This document shows positions 41,444 to 49,412 of a stretch of DNA of 64,000 bases, one piece after another. The notes under the pieces are model-generated. The model was not told the DNA's origin, made no database searches, and saw only the letters and a program-made list of their open reading frames with translations. The stretch comes from Burkholderiaceae bacterium (GTDB lineage: Bacteria > Pseudomonadota > Gammaproteobacteria > Burkholderiales > Burkholderiaceae_F), in contig JALHMQ010000010.1 in NCBI GenBank assembly GCA_022843955.1, positions 101,878-165,877 of the forward strand, read 5' to 3'. The number at the start of each line of letters is the position of its first letter. Within the stretch, counting starts at the first letter, position 1. A program made the translations under genes and the position numbers.

Positions 41444-42145
41444 ATGACTGTGATGCCCATCAAGTCGCTCGAGCCGCAGAAGACCCTGGTCGAGCAGGTG
41501 TACGACACCATCCTCGATGCCATCTGCGACGGCTCCCTTGCCGCGGGCGAGCGCATCACGCAGGACGAAGTGGCCGCCCGCCTGCAGGTGTCGCGCCAAC
41601 CGGTAATGACCGCACTCGGCCTGCTGCGCTCGCAAGGCTTCCTGATCGAGCATGGCCGCCGCGGCTTGCAGGTGGCGCCCGCTGACCGCCGTCGCTTCGA
41701 TGCGATCTACGAGTTCCGCTCGGCGGTCGAGCCGCTGGCGGCATCACTGGCGGCGCAGCGCATGTCGCCCGAGCTTCTCGCGCGCGGCCGCGCACTGGTG
41801 GCTGCAGGCAAGCGCGTGGCGGCGGCGGGTGATGCCCGCGCCACGCTGCAGGCGGACATCGACTTCCATGGCTTCATTTACGAAGCGAGCGGCAATCCGC
41901 TGGTGATCGAGTCGATGCAGCTGCACTGGCAGCATCTGCGTCGTTCGATGGGCGAGGTGCTCAAGTTGCCGCGCTTCACGCAGAAGGTGTGGAAGGAGCA
42001 CGCCGCCATCCTCGACGCGATCGCGCAGGGTGACGCCGCGCTGGCCGCGCGCCTGATCGCCGATCATGTCGAGGAGGCCCATCATCGCGTCAGCGCGGAA
42101 CTGGTGGTGCCGGCCGCCCGGGCGGCGACGGCCGCGGCACGCTAA
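41444..42145 (+). CDS. GntR family transcriptional regulator, FCD (FadR) subgroup
   Basis: 233 residues: N-terminal winged helix (about 10-75; helix-turn-helix around TQDEVAARLQVSRQPVMTALGLLRSQGFL) and a C-terminal FCD ligand domain (about 85-220) with the usual Asp/His metal-type residues (DIDFHGFIYEASGN, HAAILDAIAQGD, DHVEEAHHR). GAGG precedes the ATG at 41444. Divergent from hcmB, it probably represses the mutase operon in response to an acyl-CoA or hydroxyacid. This role is inferred from position. Confidence 0.9.
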   Translation: MTVMPIKSLEPQKTLVEQVYDTILDAICDGSLAAGERITQDEVAARLQVSRQPVMTALGLLRSQGFLIEHGRRGLQVAPADRRRFDAIYEFRSAVEPLAASLAAQRMSPELLARGRALVAAGKRVAAAGDARATLQADIDFHGFIYEASGNPLVIESMQLHWQHLRRSMGEVLKLPRFTQKVWKEHAAILDAIAQGDAALAARLIADHVEEAHHRVSAELVVPAARAATAAAR

Positions 42146-42183
42146 GAGGCGGCTCGCGCCATGCGCTCCGGTCGAGCAGCAAC

Positions 42184-43029
42184 GTGACGGCCGCCGTCTG
42201 CACCGAGCTGCGGGCGGGCGCGCTGGCCGCTTTGCGGCTGAGCGAGCCAGCTGCGAAGGTGGCGGCGGTGCGTGCCCTGGCCGCCGCTGATCTGTCGATC
42301 GATCCCGCGCGCGTAATCGAAGCCCCACCGGACCTGCCGGGCCGGCCGGCGCGGCCGCTCCTGGTGCCAGCCAAGGAGGTGCCGCAGCGCGCCGTGGGCA
42401 CGCCGCAGGGACATGCCGGACTGCTGCACGCACTCACGCACATTGAGTTCAACGCGATCAGCCTGGCGCTCGATGCGTGCTGGCGTTTCGCCGGCATGCC
42501 CGCTGCCTACTACCGCGACTGGCTGCGCGTCGCGGCCGAGGAGGCGGAGCACTTCAGCCTGCTGGTGGACCATCTGGCAACGCACGGCTGCAGTTATGGC
42601 GACCTGCCGGCGCACGATGGCCTGTGGCAAATGGCCGAGCGCACCCGCGACGACGTGCTCGCGCGCATGGCGCTGGTGCCGCGCACGCTGGAGGCGCGTG
42701 GCCTCGATGCCTCGCCGCAGGTGCGCAGCAAGCTGGTGGGGATCGGCGACCACGCCGGGGCGCGCATCATCGACGTCATCCTGCGCGACGAGATCGGTCA
42801 CGTGGCCGTCGGCAATCACTGGTTTCACCAACTGTGTGCTGAACGCGACAGCGATCCGGTGTTGCTCTATGGGCAACTGTCGCTGCAATATGGCGCACCC
42901 CGCTTGCGTGGACCGTTCAATCTCAGAGCGAGACGGCTCGCCGGTTTCCTGCCGGAAGAGTTGTTGATGTTGCCTGCCGAGGGGGACAATGCATCTCCCG
43001 GCCCGGCCGCTGCTTCGTCGCCCGTGTAA
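42184..43029 (+). CDS. DUF455 family ferritin-like protein
   Basis: Protein of 281 residues with a GTG start, of the DUF455 (COG2833) family of ferritin-like four-helix proteins. Possible di-iron ligands are visible in THIEFNAISLALD, EEAEHFSLLVDH and DEIGHVAVGNHWF. Biochemical role is unknown; some relatives are annotated as ferritin-like or tRNA-hydroxylase-like. It begins 38 bp after the GntR gene on the same strand. A Ser/Pro/Ala-rich tail ends the protein. Confidence 0.85.
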   Translation: MTAAVCTELRAGALAALRLSEPAAKVAAVRALAAADLSIDPARVIEAPPDLPGRPARPLLVPAKEVPQRAVGTPQGHAGLLHALTHIEFNAISLALDACWRFAGMPAAYYRDWLRVAAEEAEHFSLLVDHLATHGCSYGDLPAHDGLWQMAERTRDDVLARMALVPRTLEARGLDASPQVRSKLVGIGDHAGARIIDVILRDEIGHVAVGNHWFHQLCAERDSDPVLLYGQLSLQYGAPRLRGPFNLRARRLAGFLPEELLMLPAEGDNASPGPAAASSPV

Positions 43030-43079
43030 GGGATGCCGGCGGGTGGTACCCGTCGGCATCATGCGCGGCGGAGAGAGGT

Positions 43080-43427
43080 ATGCATTCAGTGGTTCTCAAC
43101 GTCCGCAATCAGTTTCGCAACATCTTCGGTATTCGCCGCGAACGGTCCCGACCGCGTCGCTCCCAGCGGCCTTCGCTCGGTGCTCGGATCGTGCGCGATG
43201 ACCTGCGCATGGTGGTGCAGGCCGGCCTCGGCCAGGAACTGTGGAACTGGCTGCTCGAGCAGGGTTGGCGCGAGGCCACGTTTCGTCCGGATCGGCGCGC
43301 CTATCGGGATATCCCCAGCAGCTGGGTGACATTGCTGATCGACGCCGCCCCCGAGCAGCGCGAGGCGGTGCTCATTGCCGCCATTGCCGACGCACGCCGC
43401 ATCACGCCGGCACGCCGCGCCAGCTGA
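43080..43427 (+). CDS. Small protein of unknown function, tandem paralogue 1
   Basis: 115 residues with a very basic N terminus (FGIRRERSRPRRSQRP) and a conserved core, QAGLGQELWNWLLEQGWRE, that recurs in the protein encoded at 43562. GGAGAGAGG stands just before the ATG. No signal peptide or membrane helix is seen. I recognise no family. The basic N terminus followed by a compact Trp-rich domain could fit nucleic-acid or membrane-surface binding, but this is speculation. Confidence 0.7.
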   Translation: MHSVVLNVRNQFRNIFGIRRERSRPRRSQRPSLGARIVRDDLRMVVQAGLGQELWNWLLEQGWREATFRPDRRAYRDIPSSWVTLLIDAAPEQREAVLIAAIADARRITPARRAS

Positions 43428-43561
43428 CGAACACCGCGCGCAGCGCGGGGCATTCGCGAGCTTCCGCTAGTCCGTGTGCAGGGGCAGGTGATCCCCGGAG
43501 GCGGGATACTTTCACGCCGGTCGCGCCGATACAGTGGGCAACGTTCTGGAGGTTGCTGCAC

Positions 43562-43918
43562 ATGAATCTGGCCCGGTTGTTTTCGTCGCCCATCGCATCA
43601 CTGCGTCGCATCAAGCGTGACGCCAAACCTGCCACCCGCCGGCTGCCACCCATCGGCACGACGCTGTGCTGCAACCAGTTCCGCCTCACCGTGCAGGCCG
43701 GATTCAGCCGGGACCTGTGGCAATGGCTGGTGGCGCAAGGCTGGCGCGAACTGCCGCAGGGCGATAACCGTTATCGCTACCGCGCCCTGTCGAGCACGGT
43801 CGTTGCGGCCCTGATCGACGCCGAGCCCGACGGCCGTGAACGCCTTCTGGCACTCGGCATGAGCCGGGCGCTGAACCAGTCTGCGGAACCGCCGCGCGTC
43901 GAACGCGCCGTCGCCTGA
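43562..43918 (+). CDS. Small protein of unknown function, tandem paralogue 2
   Basis: 118 residues, clearly related to the product of 43080-43427: VQAGFSRDLWQWLVAQGWRE matches its VQAGLGQELWNWLLEQGWRE, and both end the domain with a VAALIDAEP-like segment (here) or VTLLIDAAP (there). The N-terminal regions differ in sequence but both are basic. The two genes are separated by 134 bp with a short hairpin (CCGCGC/GCGCGG at 43434-43448). Function unknown. Confidence 0.7.
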   Translation: MNLARLFSSPIASLRRIKRDAKPATRRLPPIGTTLCCNQFRLTVQAGFSRDLWQWLVAQGWRELPQGDNRYRYRALSSTVVAALIDAEPDGRERLLALGMSRALNQSAEPPRVERAVA

Positions 43919-43968
43919 GGCGCGCACCGGCGCGCATTGCAGCAGTGCGCGCAGCCGCCCGCGGCTGC

Positions 43969-43974
43969 GACAAT
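43969..43974 (+). promoter_or_regulatory. -10-like box, candidate leaderless start for the MaoC gene
   Basis: GACAAT ends exactly 7 nt before the ATG at 43982, with no Shine-Dalgarno between. A transcript starting at the usual distance would begin at the start codon. No -35 was found. Confidence 0.35.
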
Positions 43975-43981
43975 CGGCGCC

Positions 43982-44503
43982 ATGACTTCCGCTTCCCGGC
44001 CCTCGTCCCCGCCCGCCGCTGACGCTGCACCCCTTCCAGAAACGCCGCAGGTTCCGCCCGGCACGCCGTACTCGGCGGTGCGCATCGGCGATCGCTACAC
44101 CCGGCGAGTCACCATCACCGCAGCGCATGTCACCGAGGGGGCCCGCCTGATTGGTGACTTCAATCCGTTGCACGTGGATGAGTCATTCGCCCGCGCCTCA
44201 CGCTTCGGCGGCCGCATCCTGCATGGGGTGATCACCTCGGCGCTGATGGGCGCCGAGCTCGGCATGGTGTACGCCGGCACCGCACTGGGCTATCTCGAAC
44301 ACAACGCGCGCTTCCTGGCGCCGGTGCAAGTCGGCGACGATCTGGCGATCACCTGGACCGTCGTCGCCCTCGAGGCGAAGCCGCGGCATGGCGGCGGCAT
44401 CGTTCACTGCGAAGGCGTGGCGCTCAACCAGCACGGGGTCACCGTGTGCACGACCGTTGGGAAGATGCTGGTCGGCGAACGGCCGTCCAGCGTCGCGAGC
44501 TGA
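43982..44503 (+). CDS. MaoC-type (R)-specific enoyl-CoA hydratase
   Basis: Hotdog-fold hydratase of 173 residues. The hydratase-2 motif GDFNPLHVDESFA carries the catalytic Asp and His, and RILHGVITSALMG follows. A Pro/Ala-rich N-terminal stretch of about 25 residues precedes the domain. Such enzymes convert enoyl-CoA to (R)-3-hydroxyacyl-CoA for polyhydroxyalkanoate synthesis or oxidation. It is convergent with an acyl-CoA synthetase gene only 13 bp away. Confidence 0.88.
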   Translation: MTSASRPSSPPAADAAPLPETPQVPPGTPYSAVRIGDRYTRRVTITAAHVTEGARLIGDFNPLHVDESFARASRFGGRILHGVITSALMGAELGMVYAGTALGYLEHNARFLAPVQVGDDLAITWTVVALEAKPRHGGGIVHCEGVALNQHGVTVCTTVGKMLVGERPSSVAS

Positions 44504-44516
44504 GGTCGCGCGGCGG

Positions 44517-46175
44517 TCAACGTGGCGGTGACGTGGTCGCGCGGTCGGCTTCCAGGTCGCGCAGCACCTTGCGCTGCACCTTGCCGGTGGTCGTCATCGG
44601 CAACTGCTCGATGAACTCGATCTCCTTGGGGTACTCGTAGGGCGCGAGCTTGCCGCGCACGTGCGCCTGCAGTTCGGCCACCAAGGCGCTGTCGCCCTTG
44701 AAGCGGTAGGCATCGCTGAGCACGATGAACGCCTTGACCACCGCGCCGCGTTCCGCATCAGGCTTGGGGACCACGGCCGCATTGGCGACCGCCGGGTGCT
44801 TGACCAGGCAGTTCTCGATCTCGCTCGGGCCGATGCGGTAGCCGGCGGCCTTGAACACGTCGTCGGCGCGGCCCTGGTACCAGAGATAGCCATCAGCATC
44901 GCGCGACGCCAGGTCGCCGGTGCGGCACCAGTCGCCGGTGTACTTGCGCTCGGTGGCGCGCGGGTTGTTCCAGTAACCGAGGAACATCACCGGGTCCCGG
45001 TCGCCGTGGATGTCGTAGCGGTTCATCGCCACCTCGCCGACGGTGCCCACCGGCACTTCGTCGCCGGCGTCGTCGATCACCGCGACGCGGTGGCCCGGGT
45101 AGGGTCGGCCCATGGCACCGGCGCGCGCCGGCCACTTCTGCTGCGAGTTGCCGACGATGTAGTTCATCTCGGTCTGGCCGAACATCTCGTTGACGGTGAT
45201 GCCCAGTGCATCGCGGGTCCAGTCGAACACCGCGCTGCCGACCGACTCGCCGGCGCTCATGATGGCGCGCAGCTTGAGCTTGCCGCGCGTGTCTTGCCAC
45301 GCGGGCGAGCGCATCATCATCTTCAGCGCGGTGGGGAACAGGAAGGCGTTGGTCACGCCGTAGCGCTCGACCAGCTCGCGCGCCTTCTCGGGCGTGAAGC
45401 GACCCCGGTAGCCGACGATGGGAAAGCCGAAGTACAGCGCGGGCAGCAGCGCATCCATCAGGCCGCCGGTCCAGGCCCAGTCGGCGGGCGACCAGAACAC
45501 GTCGCCACGCTGCGGGAACCAGTCCTGTGACGCGACGAAACCGGGCAGGTTGCCGATCAGCGCGGCATGCGGGATCAAGGCGCCCTTGGGTTGGCCCGTG
45601 GTGCCGCTGGTGTAGATGAGCACGGCCGGATCGAGCGCCCGTGTCTTGACCGGTGCGAAGTCATCGCCGTTGCGCACCAGCAGCCGGCTCCACTCGTGCG
45701 CACCGTCGGCGTAGGTGCCGACCGTGATCACCTCGCGCAGTGCCGGGCACTGCGCACGCAGACCCAGAAGCGTCTCGGCGGCGCTGTTGTCGCAGATGGC
45801 CACCACGGCGGCGCTGTCCTGCAAGCGGTACTCCAGCGCGTCGGGGCCGAACAGGATCGACAGCGGCATCGCCACCGCGCCGAGCTGATAGATGGCCAGA
45901 TGGGCAATCGCCGTTTCCGCCCGCTGCGGCAGCACGATCGCCACGCGGTCGCCCGGCTTCACGCCCAGCGAGGCCAGCGCGTTCGACAGGCGGTTCGCAT
46001 CGGCCGCCAGCGCGGCGTACGTGTAGACCGCGCGCCGCCCCTCGTCATCCTGCGCGTAGATCGCCACGCGCGATGATTCCGCCGCCCAGCGCCGGCCGCA
46101 CACCTCGGCGATGTTGAACTGGGCCGGCACCTGCCAGCGGAACGAGCGGTACAGCTCGGGGTAGTGGTCGTGCAT
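44517..46175 (-). CDS. AMP-forming acyl-CoA synthetase
   Basis: ANL-superfamily enzyme of 552 residues. Motif A3 LIYTSGTTGQPKGAL is near residues 192-206, A5 NEMFGQTEMNYI near 330, A8 YLWYQGRADDVFKAAGYRIGPSEIE near 430-455, and the A10 lysine is in TTTGKVQRKVLRDLE. The text around A5 and A8 fits the medium-chain acyl-CoA synthetase branch. Substrate is not determined by the sequence. It probably works with the convergent MaoC hydratase in acyl-CoA metabolism. Confidence 0.9.
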   Translation of the reverse strand: MHDHYPELYRSFRWQVPAQFNIAEVCGRRWAAESSRVAIYAQDDEGRRAVYTYAALAADANRLSNALASLGVKPGDRVAIVLPQRAETAIAHLAIYQLGAVAMPLSILFGPDALEYRLQDSAAVVAICDNSAAETLLGLRAQCPALREVITVGTYADGAHEWSRLLVRNGDDFAPVKTRALDPAVLIYTSGTTGQPKGALIPHAALIGNLPGFVASQDWFPQRGDVFWSPADWAWTGGLMDALLPALYFGFPIVGYRGRFTPEKARELVERYGVTNAFLFPTALKMMMRSPAWQDTRGKLKLRAIMSAGESVGSAVFDWTRDALGITVNEMFGQTEMNYIVGNSQQKWPARAGAMGRPYPGHRVAVIDDAGDEVPVGTVGEVAMNRYDIHGDRDPVMFLGYWNNPRATERKYTGDWCRTGDLASRDADGYLWYQGRADDVFKAAGYRIGPSEIENCLVKHPAVANAAVVPKPDAERGAVVKAFIVLSDAYRFKGDSALVAELQAHVRGKLAPYEYPKEIEFIEQLPMTTTGKVQRKVLRDLEADRATTSPPR

Positions 46176-46254
46176 GCGTCTCCTCGGGGCGGCGCGCGGG
46201 GCCGTTTCGCTATCGTGCGCGTTCGCATGATCATCCCATCACAGCGTGGCCGCA

Positions 46255-47157
46255 ATGACCTACCCGGTGCGTCGTCCGTCTTCCTCGCGTCATGTCCCGC
46301 TGCGCGGCCTGCGCCATCACGTCCGCAGCTGGGGTGCGGCCGACCGCATGCCGCTGGTCATGCTGCATGGCTGGATGGACGTGTCCGCCTCGTTCCAGTT
46401 CGTGGTCGACGCGTTCGCGCAGGAACGCGCGGTGCTGGCGCCCGACTGGCGCGGCTTCGGGCTGACCGACAACGGCCCCGGCGACTGCTACTGGTTTCCC
46501 GATTACCTGGCCGATCTCGACCTGCTGCTCGATGCACTGGTCGGTCCGACGCCGGTGATCCTGATCGGCCACAGCATGGGAGGCAATGTGGCGATGATGT
46601 ACGCGGGCATCCGCCCGGAGCGCGTGCGCGCCGTGATCAACCTCGAAGGCTTCGGCCTGCGCGACACGGCACCGGAGCGGGCGCCGGCGCGCTTTGCGCA
46701 GTGGCTCGACGAACTGAAGTCCCCGCCCGGCCTGCGCGATTACGCGTCGCTGGCCGAGGTGGAAGCGCGACTGCGCCGGACCAACGCGCGGCTGTCGCCC
46801 GCGCAGGCGCAGTTCCTCGCGCCGCACTGGTCAGTGCCGGTCGCGCAGGCTGATGGCCGAACGCGCTGGCGCGTGGCCGCAGACCCTGCGCATCGACTGG
46901 TCAACCCGGTGCTGTACCGCTGGGCCGAGATACAGGCGTGCTGGCAGCAGATCACCGCGCCGCTGCTGTGGGTCGAAGGCGGTGCCACCGACGCCCACAA
47001 GTGGGCGGGCGATGCGGCCGAGGTCGAGCGTCGCCTGGCGCTGCTGCCGAGCGTGCAACGCGCGGTCGTGGCCGAGGCCGGGCACATGCTGCACCATGAC
47101 CAGCCGCAGGCTGTGGCGCAACTGATCGAGGCGTTCGTCGACGCGCTGCCGGGCTGA
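46255..47157 (+). CDS. Alpha/beta hydrolase
   Basis: Fold-typical hydrolase of 300 residues. The oxyanion region is MLHGWMD near residues 36-42, the nucleophile Ser in GHSMGGN near 106, and the catalytic His in EAGHMLHHD near 278; an acid residue is expected in between. No signal peptide. The ATG at 46255 was preferred to a GTG at 46246. Substrate unknown; it lies between the acyl-CoA synthetase (divergent) and the PHP phosphatase gene. Confidence 0.88.
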   Translation: MTYPVRRPSSSRHVPLRGLRHHVRSWGAADRMPLVMLHGWMDVSASFQFVVDAFAQERAVLAPDWRGFGLTDNGPGDCYWFPDYLADLDLLLDALVGPTPVILIGHSMGGNVAMMYAGIRPERVRAVINLEGFGLRDTAPERAPARFAQWLDELKSPPGLRDYASLAEVEARLRRTNARLSPAQAQFLAPHWSVPVAQADGRTRWRVAADPAHRLVNPVLYRWAEIQACWQQITAPLLWVEGGATDAHKWAGDAAEVERRLALLPSVQRAVVAEAGHMLHHDQPQAVAQLIEAFVDALPG

Positions 47158-47206
47158 AGCACGGTTCCGGGCCGTGGTCGGGGCAAGGTCTGCGGAGGCC
47201 GGACCT

Positions 47207-47212
47207 TACAAT
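47207..47212 (+). promoter_or_regulatory. -10-like box, candidate leaderless start for the PHP gene
   Basis: TACAAT, a five-of-six match to the -10 consensus, ends exactly 7 nt before the ATG at 47220. The interval CGCCGCC contains no Shine-Dalgarno. This is the layout of a leaderless transcript. Confidence 0.4.
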
Positions 47213-47219
47213 CGCCGCC

Positions 47220-48071
47220 ATGACGGTCCAGCCGCACGACGTGAATGCCGACCTGCACGCGCATTCGATCCACTCCGATGGCACCCTGACACCGCGCGCG
47301 CTGGTGGAGCGGGCGCACCGCCAGGGTGTGCAGCTGTTCGCGCTGACCGATCACGACGAGGTCAGCGGCATCGGCGAGGCACAGGCCACGGCCGCGGCAC
47401 TCGGCCTGCGCTTCGTGCCCGGGGTCGAGATCTCCGTCACTTTCGCCGGCCACACGGTGCATATCGTCGGCCTCAATATCGATCCGGCCAACGAGGCGCT
47501 GCTGGCCGGCCTGGCGCATACCCGCTCCGGCCGCATGCGGCGCGCGCAGGCGATGGCCGATGGCCTGGCGGCGGCCGGCATTGCCGACGCGCTCGATGGC
47601 GCGCTCAAGTACGCCGGCAACCTGGATCTCATCTCACGCACCCACTTCGCGCGCTACCTGGTGGAGCGCGGTGTGTGCAGCGACACGCGCGAGGTGTTCG
47701 GCCGCTATCTGGTCGAAGGCAAGCCGGGCTACGTGCCGCACCGCTGGGCCGGCCTGGCCGAGGCGGTGGGCTGGATTCGCGACGCCGGCGGCGTGCCGAT
47801 CCTGGCGCATCCGGCGCGCTATCGGCTCAGCTCCACCGAGCTGTGGGCGCTGTTCGAGCAGTTTCGCGAGGCGGGCGGGGTGGCGGTCGAGGTGTCGACC
47901 AGCAGCCACAGCGCCGATGACCGGCGGCGCTTTGCGCAGATGGCGCGCGAGTTCGGTCTCGAAGCCTCGCGCGGCAGTGACTTTCATGGCCCCGGTGAAT
48001 CGAATGCCGAACTCGGTTCGGCGGCGCTCCTGCCGCGCGACCTGACTCCGGTGTGGCACCGGTACTGCTGA
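47220..48071 (+). CDS. PHP-domain phosphoesterase (RNase AM / 3',5'-nucleotide phosphatase type)
   Basis: Protein of 283 residues with the PHP trinuclear metal site: DLHAHSIHSDG near residues 11-21, TDHDEVSG near 43-50, a Glu in PGVEISV, ILAHPARY and the final GSDFHGP. The family (YciV/TrpH) removes 3'-phosphates from 3',5'-nucleotides or trims RNA 5' ends. In betaproteobacteria it heads the run phosphatase-yciO-M50-trpS seen here. Metal ligands appear complete. Confidence 0.92.
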   Translation: MTVQPHDVNADLHAHSIHSDGTLTPRALVERAHRQGVQLFALTDHDEVSGIGEAQATAAALGLRFVPGVEISVTFAGHTVHIVGLNIDPANEALLAGLAHTRSGRMRRAQAMADGLAAAGIADALDGALKYAGNLDLISRTHFARYLVERGVCSDTREVFGRYLVEGKPGYVPHRWAGLAEAVGWIRDAGGVPILAHPARYRLSSTELWALFEQFREAGGVAVEVSTSSHSADDRRRFAQMAREFGLEASRGSDFHGPGESNAELGSAALLPRDLTPVWHRYC

Positions 48072-48089
48072 CTTTCCAGGTTCATTTTC

Positions 48090-48716
48090 ATGGCACAACG
48101 TTTCACGGTTCACCCGGTCAATCCGCAACTGCGGCTGCTGCGACAGGCCGAGCAACTGATCGACCATGGCGGCGTCGGCGCGCTGCCGACCGACTCCAGC
48201 TATGCGCTGGTGTGCCATCTGGACGACAAGCCTGCGGTCGATCGACTGCGCCGCATTCGTGGTGTCGACGAACGCCACCACCTGACGCTGCTGTGTCGCG
48301 ATCTGTCGGAGATCTCCAATTACGCCAAGGTCGACAACACGCAGTTCCGCCTGATCAAGCAGGTCACGCCGGGGCCGTACACCTTCATCCTCGAAGCGAC
48401 CAAGGAAGTGCCGCGCCGGCTGTCGCATCCGTCGCGCAAGACGATCGGCATCCGCATTCCGGATCATCCGGCGGCGCTCGGGCTGCTCGAAGTCCTCGAA
48501 CAGCCGCTCATCTCCGCCACGCTGATCCTGCCCGGCGACGAACTGCCGCTCAACGACGCCGACCATATCCTCGAGCGCCTGGGCAACGACATCGACTTCA
48601 TCGTCGATGCCGGCGCCTGCGGCATCCAGCCGACCACCGTCGTCGATCTCACCGGCAAGGAAGCCGTGCTGGTGCGTCACGGGCGCGGCAGCCTCGAGCC
48701 GCTCGGCCTCGGTTGA
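48090..48716 (+). CDS. yciO: YciO/YrdC/Sua5 family protein
   Basis: 208 residues of the YrdC-like fold, close to the YciO branch, which is related to the threonylcarbamoyl-AMP synthases of the tRNA t6A pathway. Family features are GGVGALPTDSSYAL near residues 27-40, the basic VTPGPYTFILEATKEVPRR segment and KTIGIRIPDHP. YciO is reported to have weak synthase activity, so a main t6A role is not certain. It is 18 nt after the PHP gene. Confidence 0.9.
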   Translation: MAQRFTVHPVNPQLRLLRQAEQLIDHGGVGALPTDSSYALVCHLDDKPAVDRLRRIRGVDERHHLTLLCRDLSEISNYAKVDNTQFRLIKQVTPGPYTFILEATKEVPRRLSHPSRKTIGIRIPDHPAALGLLEVLEQPLISATLILPGDELPLNDADHILERLGNDIDFIVDAGACGIQPTTVVDLTGKEAVLVRHGRGSLEPLGLG

Positions 48717-48756
48717 CCCTCGGTTGACGGTAAGCAGGCGCGTCGCGCCGCGCCGG

Positions 48757-48762
48757 TAGACT
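48757..48762 (+). promoter_or_regulatory. -10-like box, candidate leaderless start for the M50 gene
   Basis: TAGACT ends exactly 7 nt before the ATG at 48770, and the interval GCGGCGG is not a Shine-Dalgarno. A TTGACG stands at 48724-48729, but the 27-bp spacing is too long for a standard -35. Confidence 0.35.
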
Positions 48763-48769
48763 GCGGCGG

Positions 48770-49399
48770 ATGGAAAACGTCGTCCAGATCATCACCGTCT
48801 ACGCCATCCCGGTCCTGTTCGCGATCACGCTGCACGAAGCCGCCCACGGCTACGTCGCCCGCATGTTCGGTGACAACACCGCGTTCGTCGCCGGCCGCAT
48901 CTCGCTCAACCCGCTGCGTCACATCGACCCGATTGGCACCGTCATCGTGCCGCTGGTGATGGTGACGCTGTCCGGCTTCATGTTCGGCTGGGCCAAGCCG
49001 GTGCCGGTCGACTTCGGCAGCCTGCGCCGCCCCAAGCAGGACATGGTGTGGGTGGCCGGTGCCGGCCCCGGCGCCAACTTGGCGATGGCGATCGGCTGGG
49101 TGCTGTTCGCCAAGCTGCTGACGCTGTTCGGCGTGGAGGAGGAGTTCTTCTATCTCGTCGCCAACGCCGGGGTACAGGTCAACCTCGTGTTCATGGCGCT
49201 CAACCTGCTGCCGATCCCGCCGCTCGATGGCGGCCGCATCGCCGTCGGCCTGCTGCCGAACAAGCTGGCCTATCAGTTCGCCCGCATCGAACCGTACGGG
49301 ATGTTCATCATCATCGGTCTCCTGGTGACCGGCGTGCTCGGCACGCTGCTGCGCCCGTTCCTGCAACTCGGACAGTCGATCGTCGCCGTGTTTCTCTAG
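48770..49399 (+). CDS. Site-2 protease family membrane metalloprotease (M50)
   Basis: Polytopic protein of 209 residues. The zinc motif HEAAH is in the first helix region (near residues 23-27) and the second site LPIPPLDGGR near 148-157 carries the family Asp. No PDZ domain is present, so it belongs to the compact M50B group of unknown substrate. Its place between yciO and trpS is conserved in betaproteobacteria. Confidence 0.9.
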   Translation: MENVVQIITVYAIPVLFAITLHEAAHGYVARMFGDNTAFVAGRISLNPLRHIDPIGTVIVPLVMVTLSGFMFGWAKPVPVDFGSLRRPKQDMVWVAGAGPGANLAMAIGWVLFAKLLTLFGVEEEFFYLVANAGVQVNLVFMALNLLPIPPLDGGRIAVGLLPNKLAYQFARIEPYGMFIIIGLLVTGVLGTLLRPFLQLGQSIVAVFL

Positions 49400-49412
49400 T
49401 TCTCCAAAAAGA

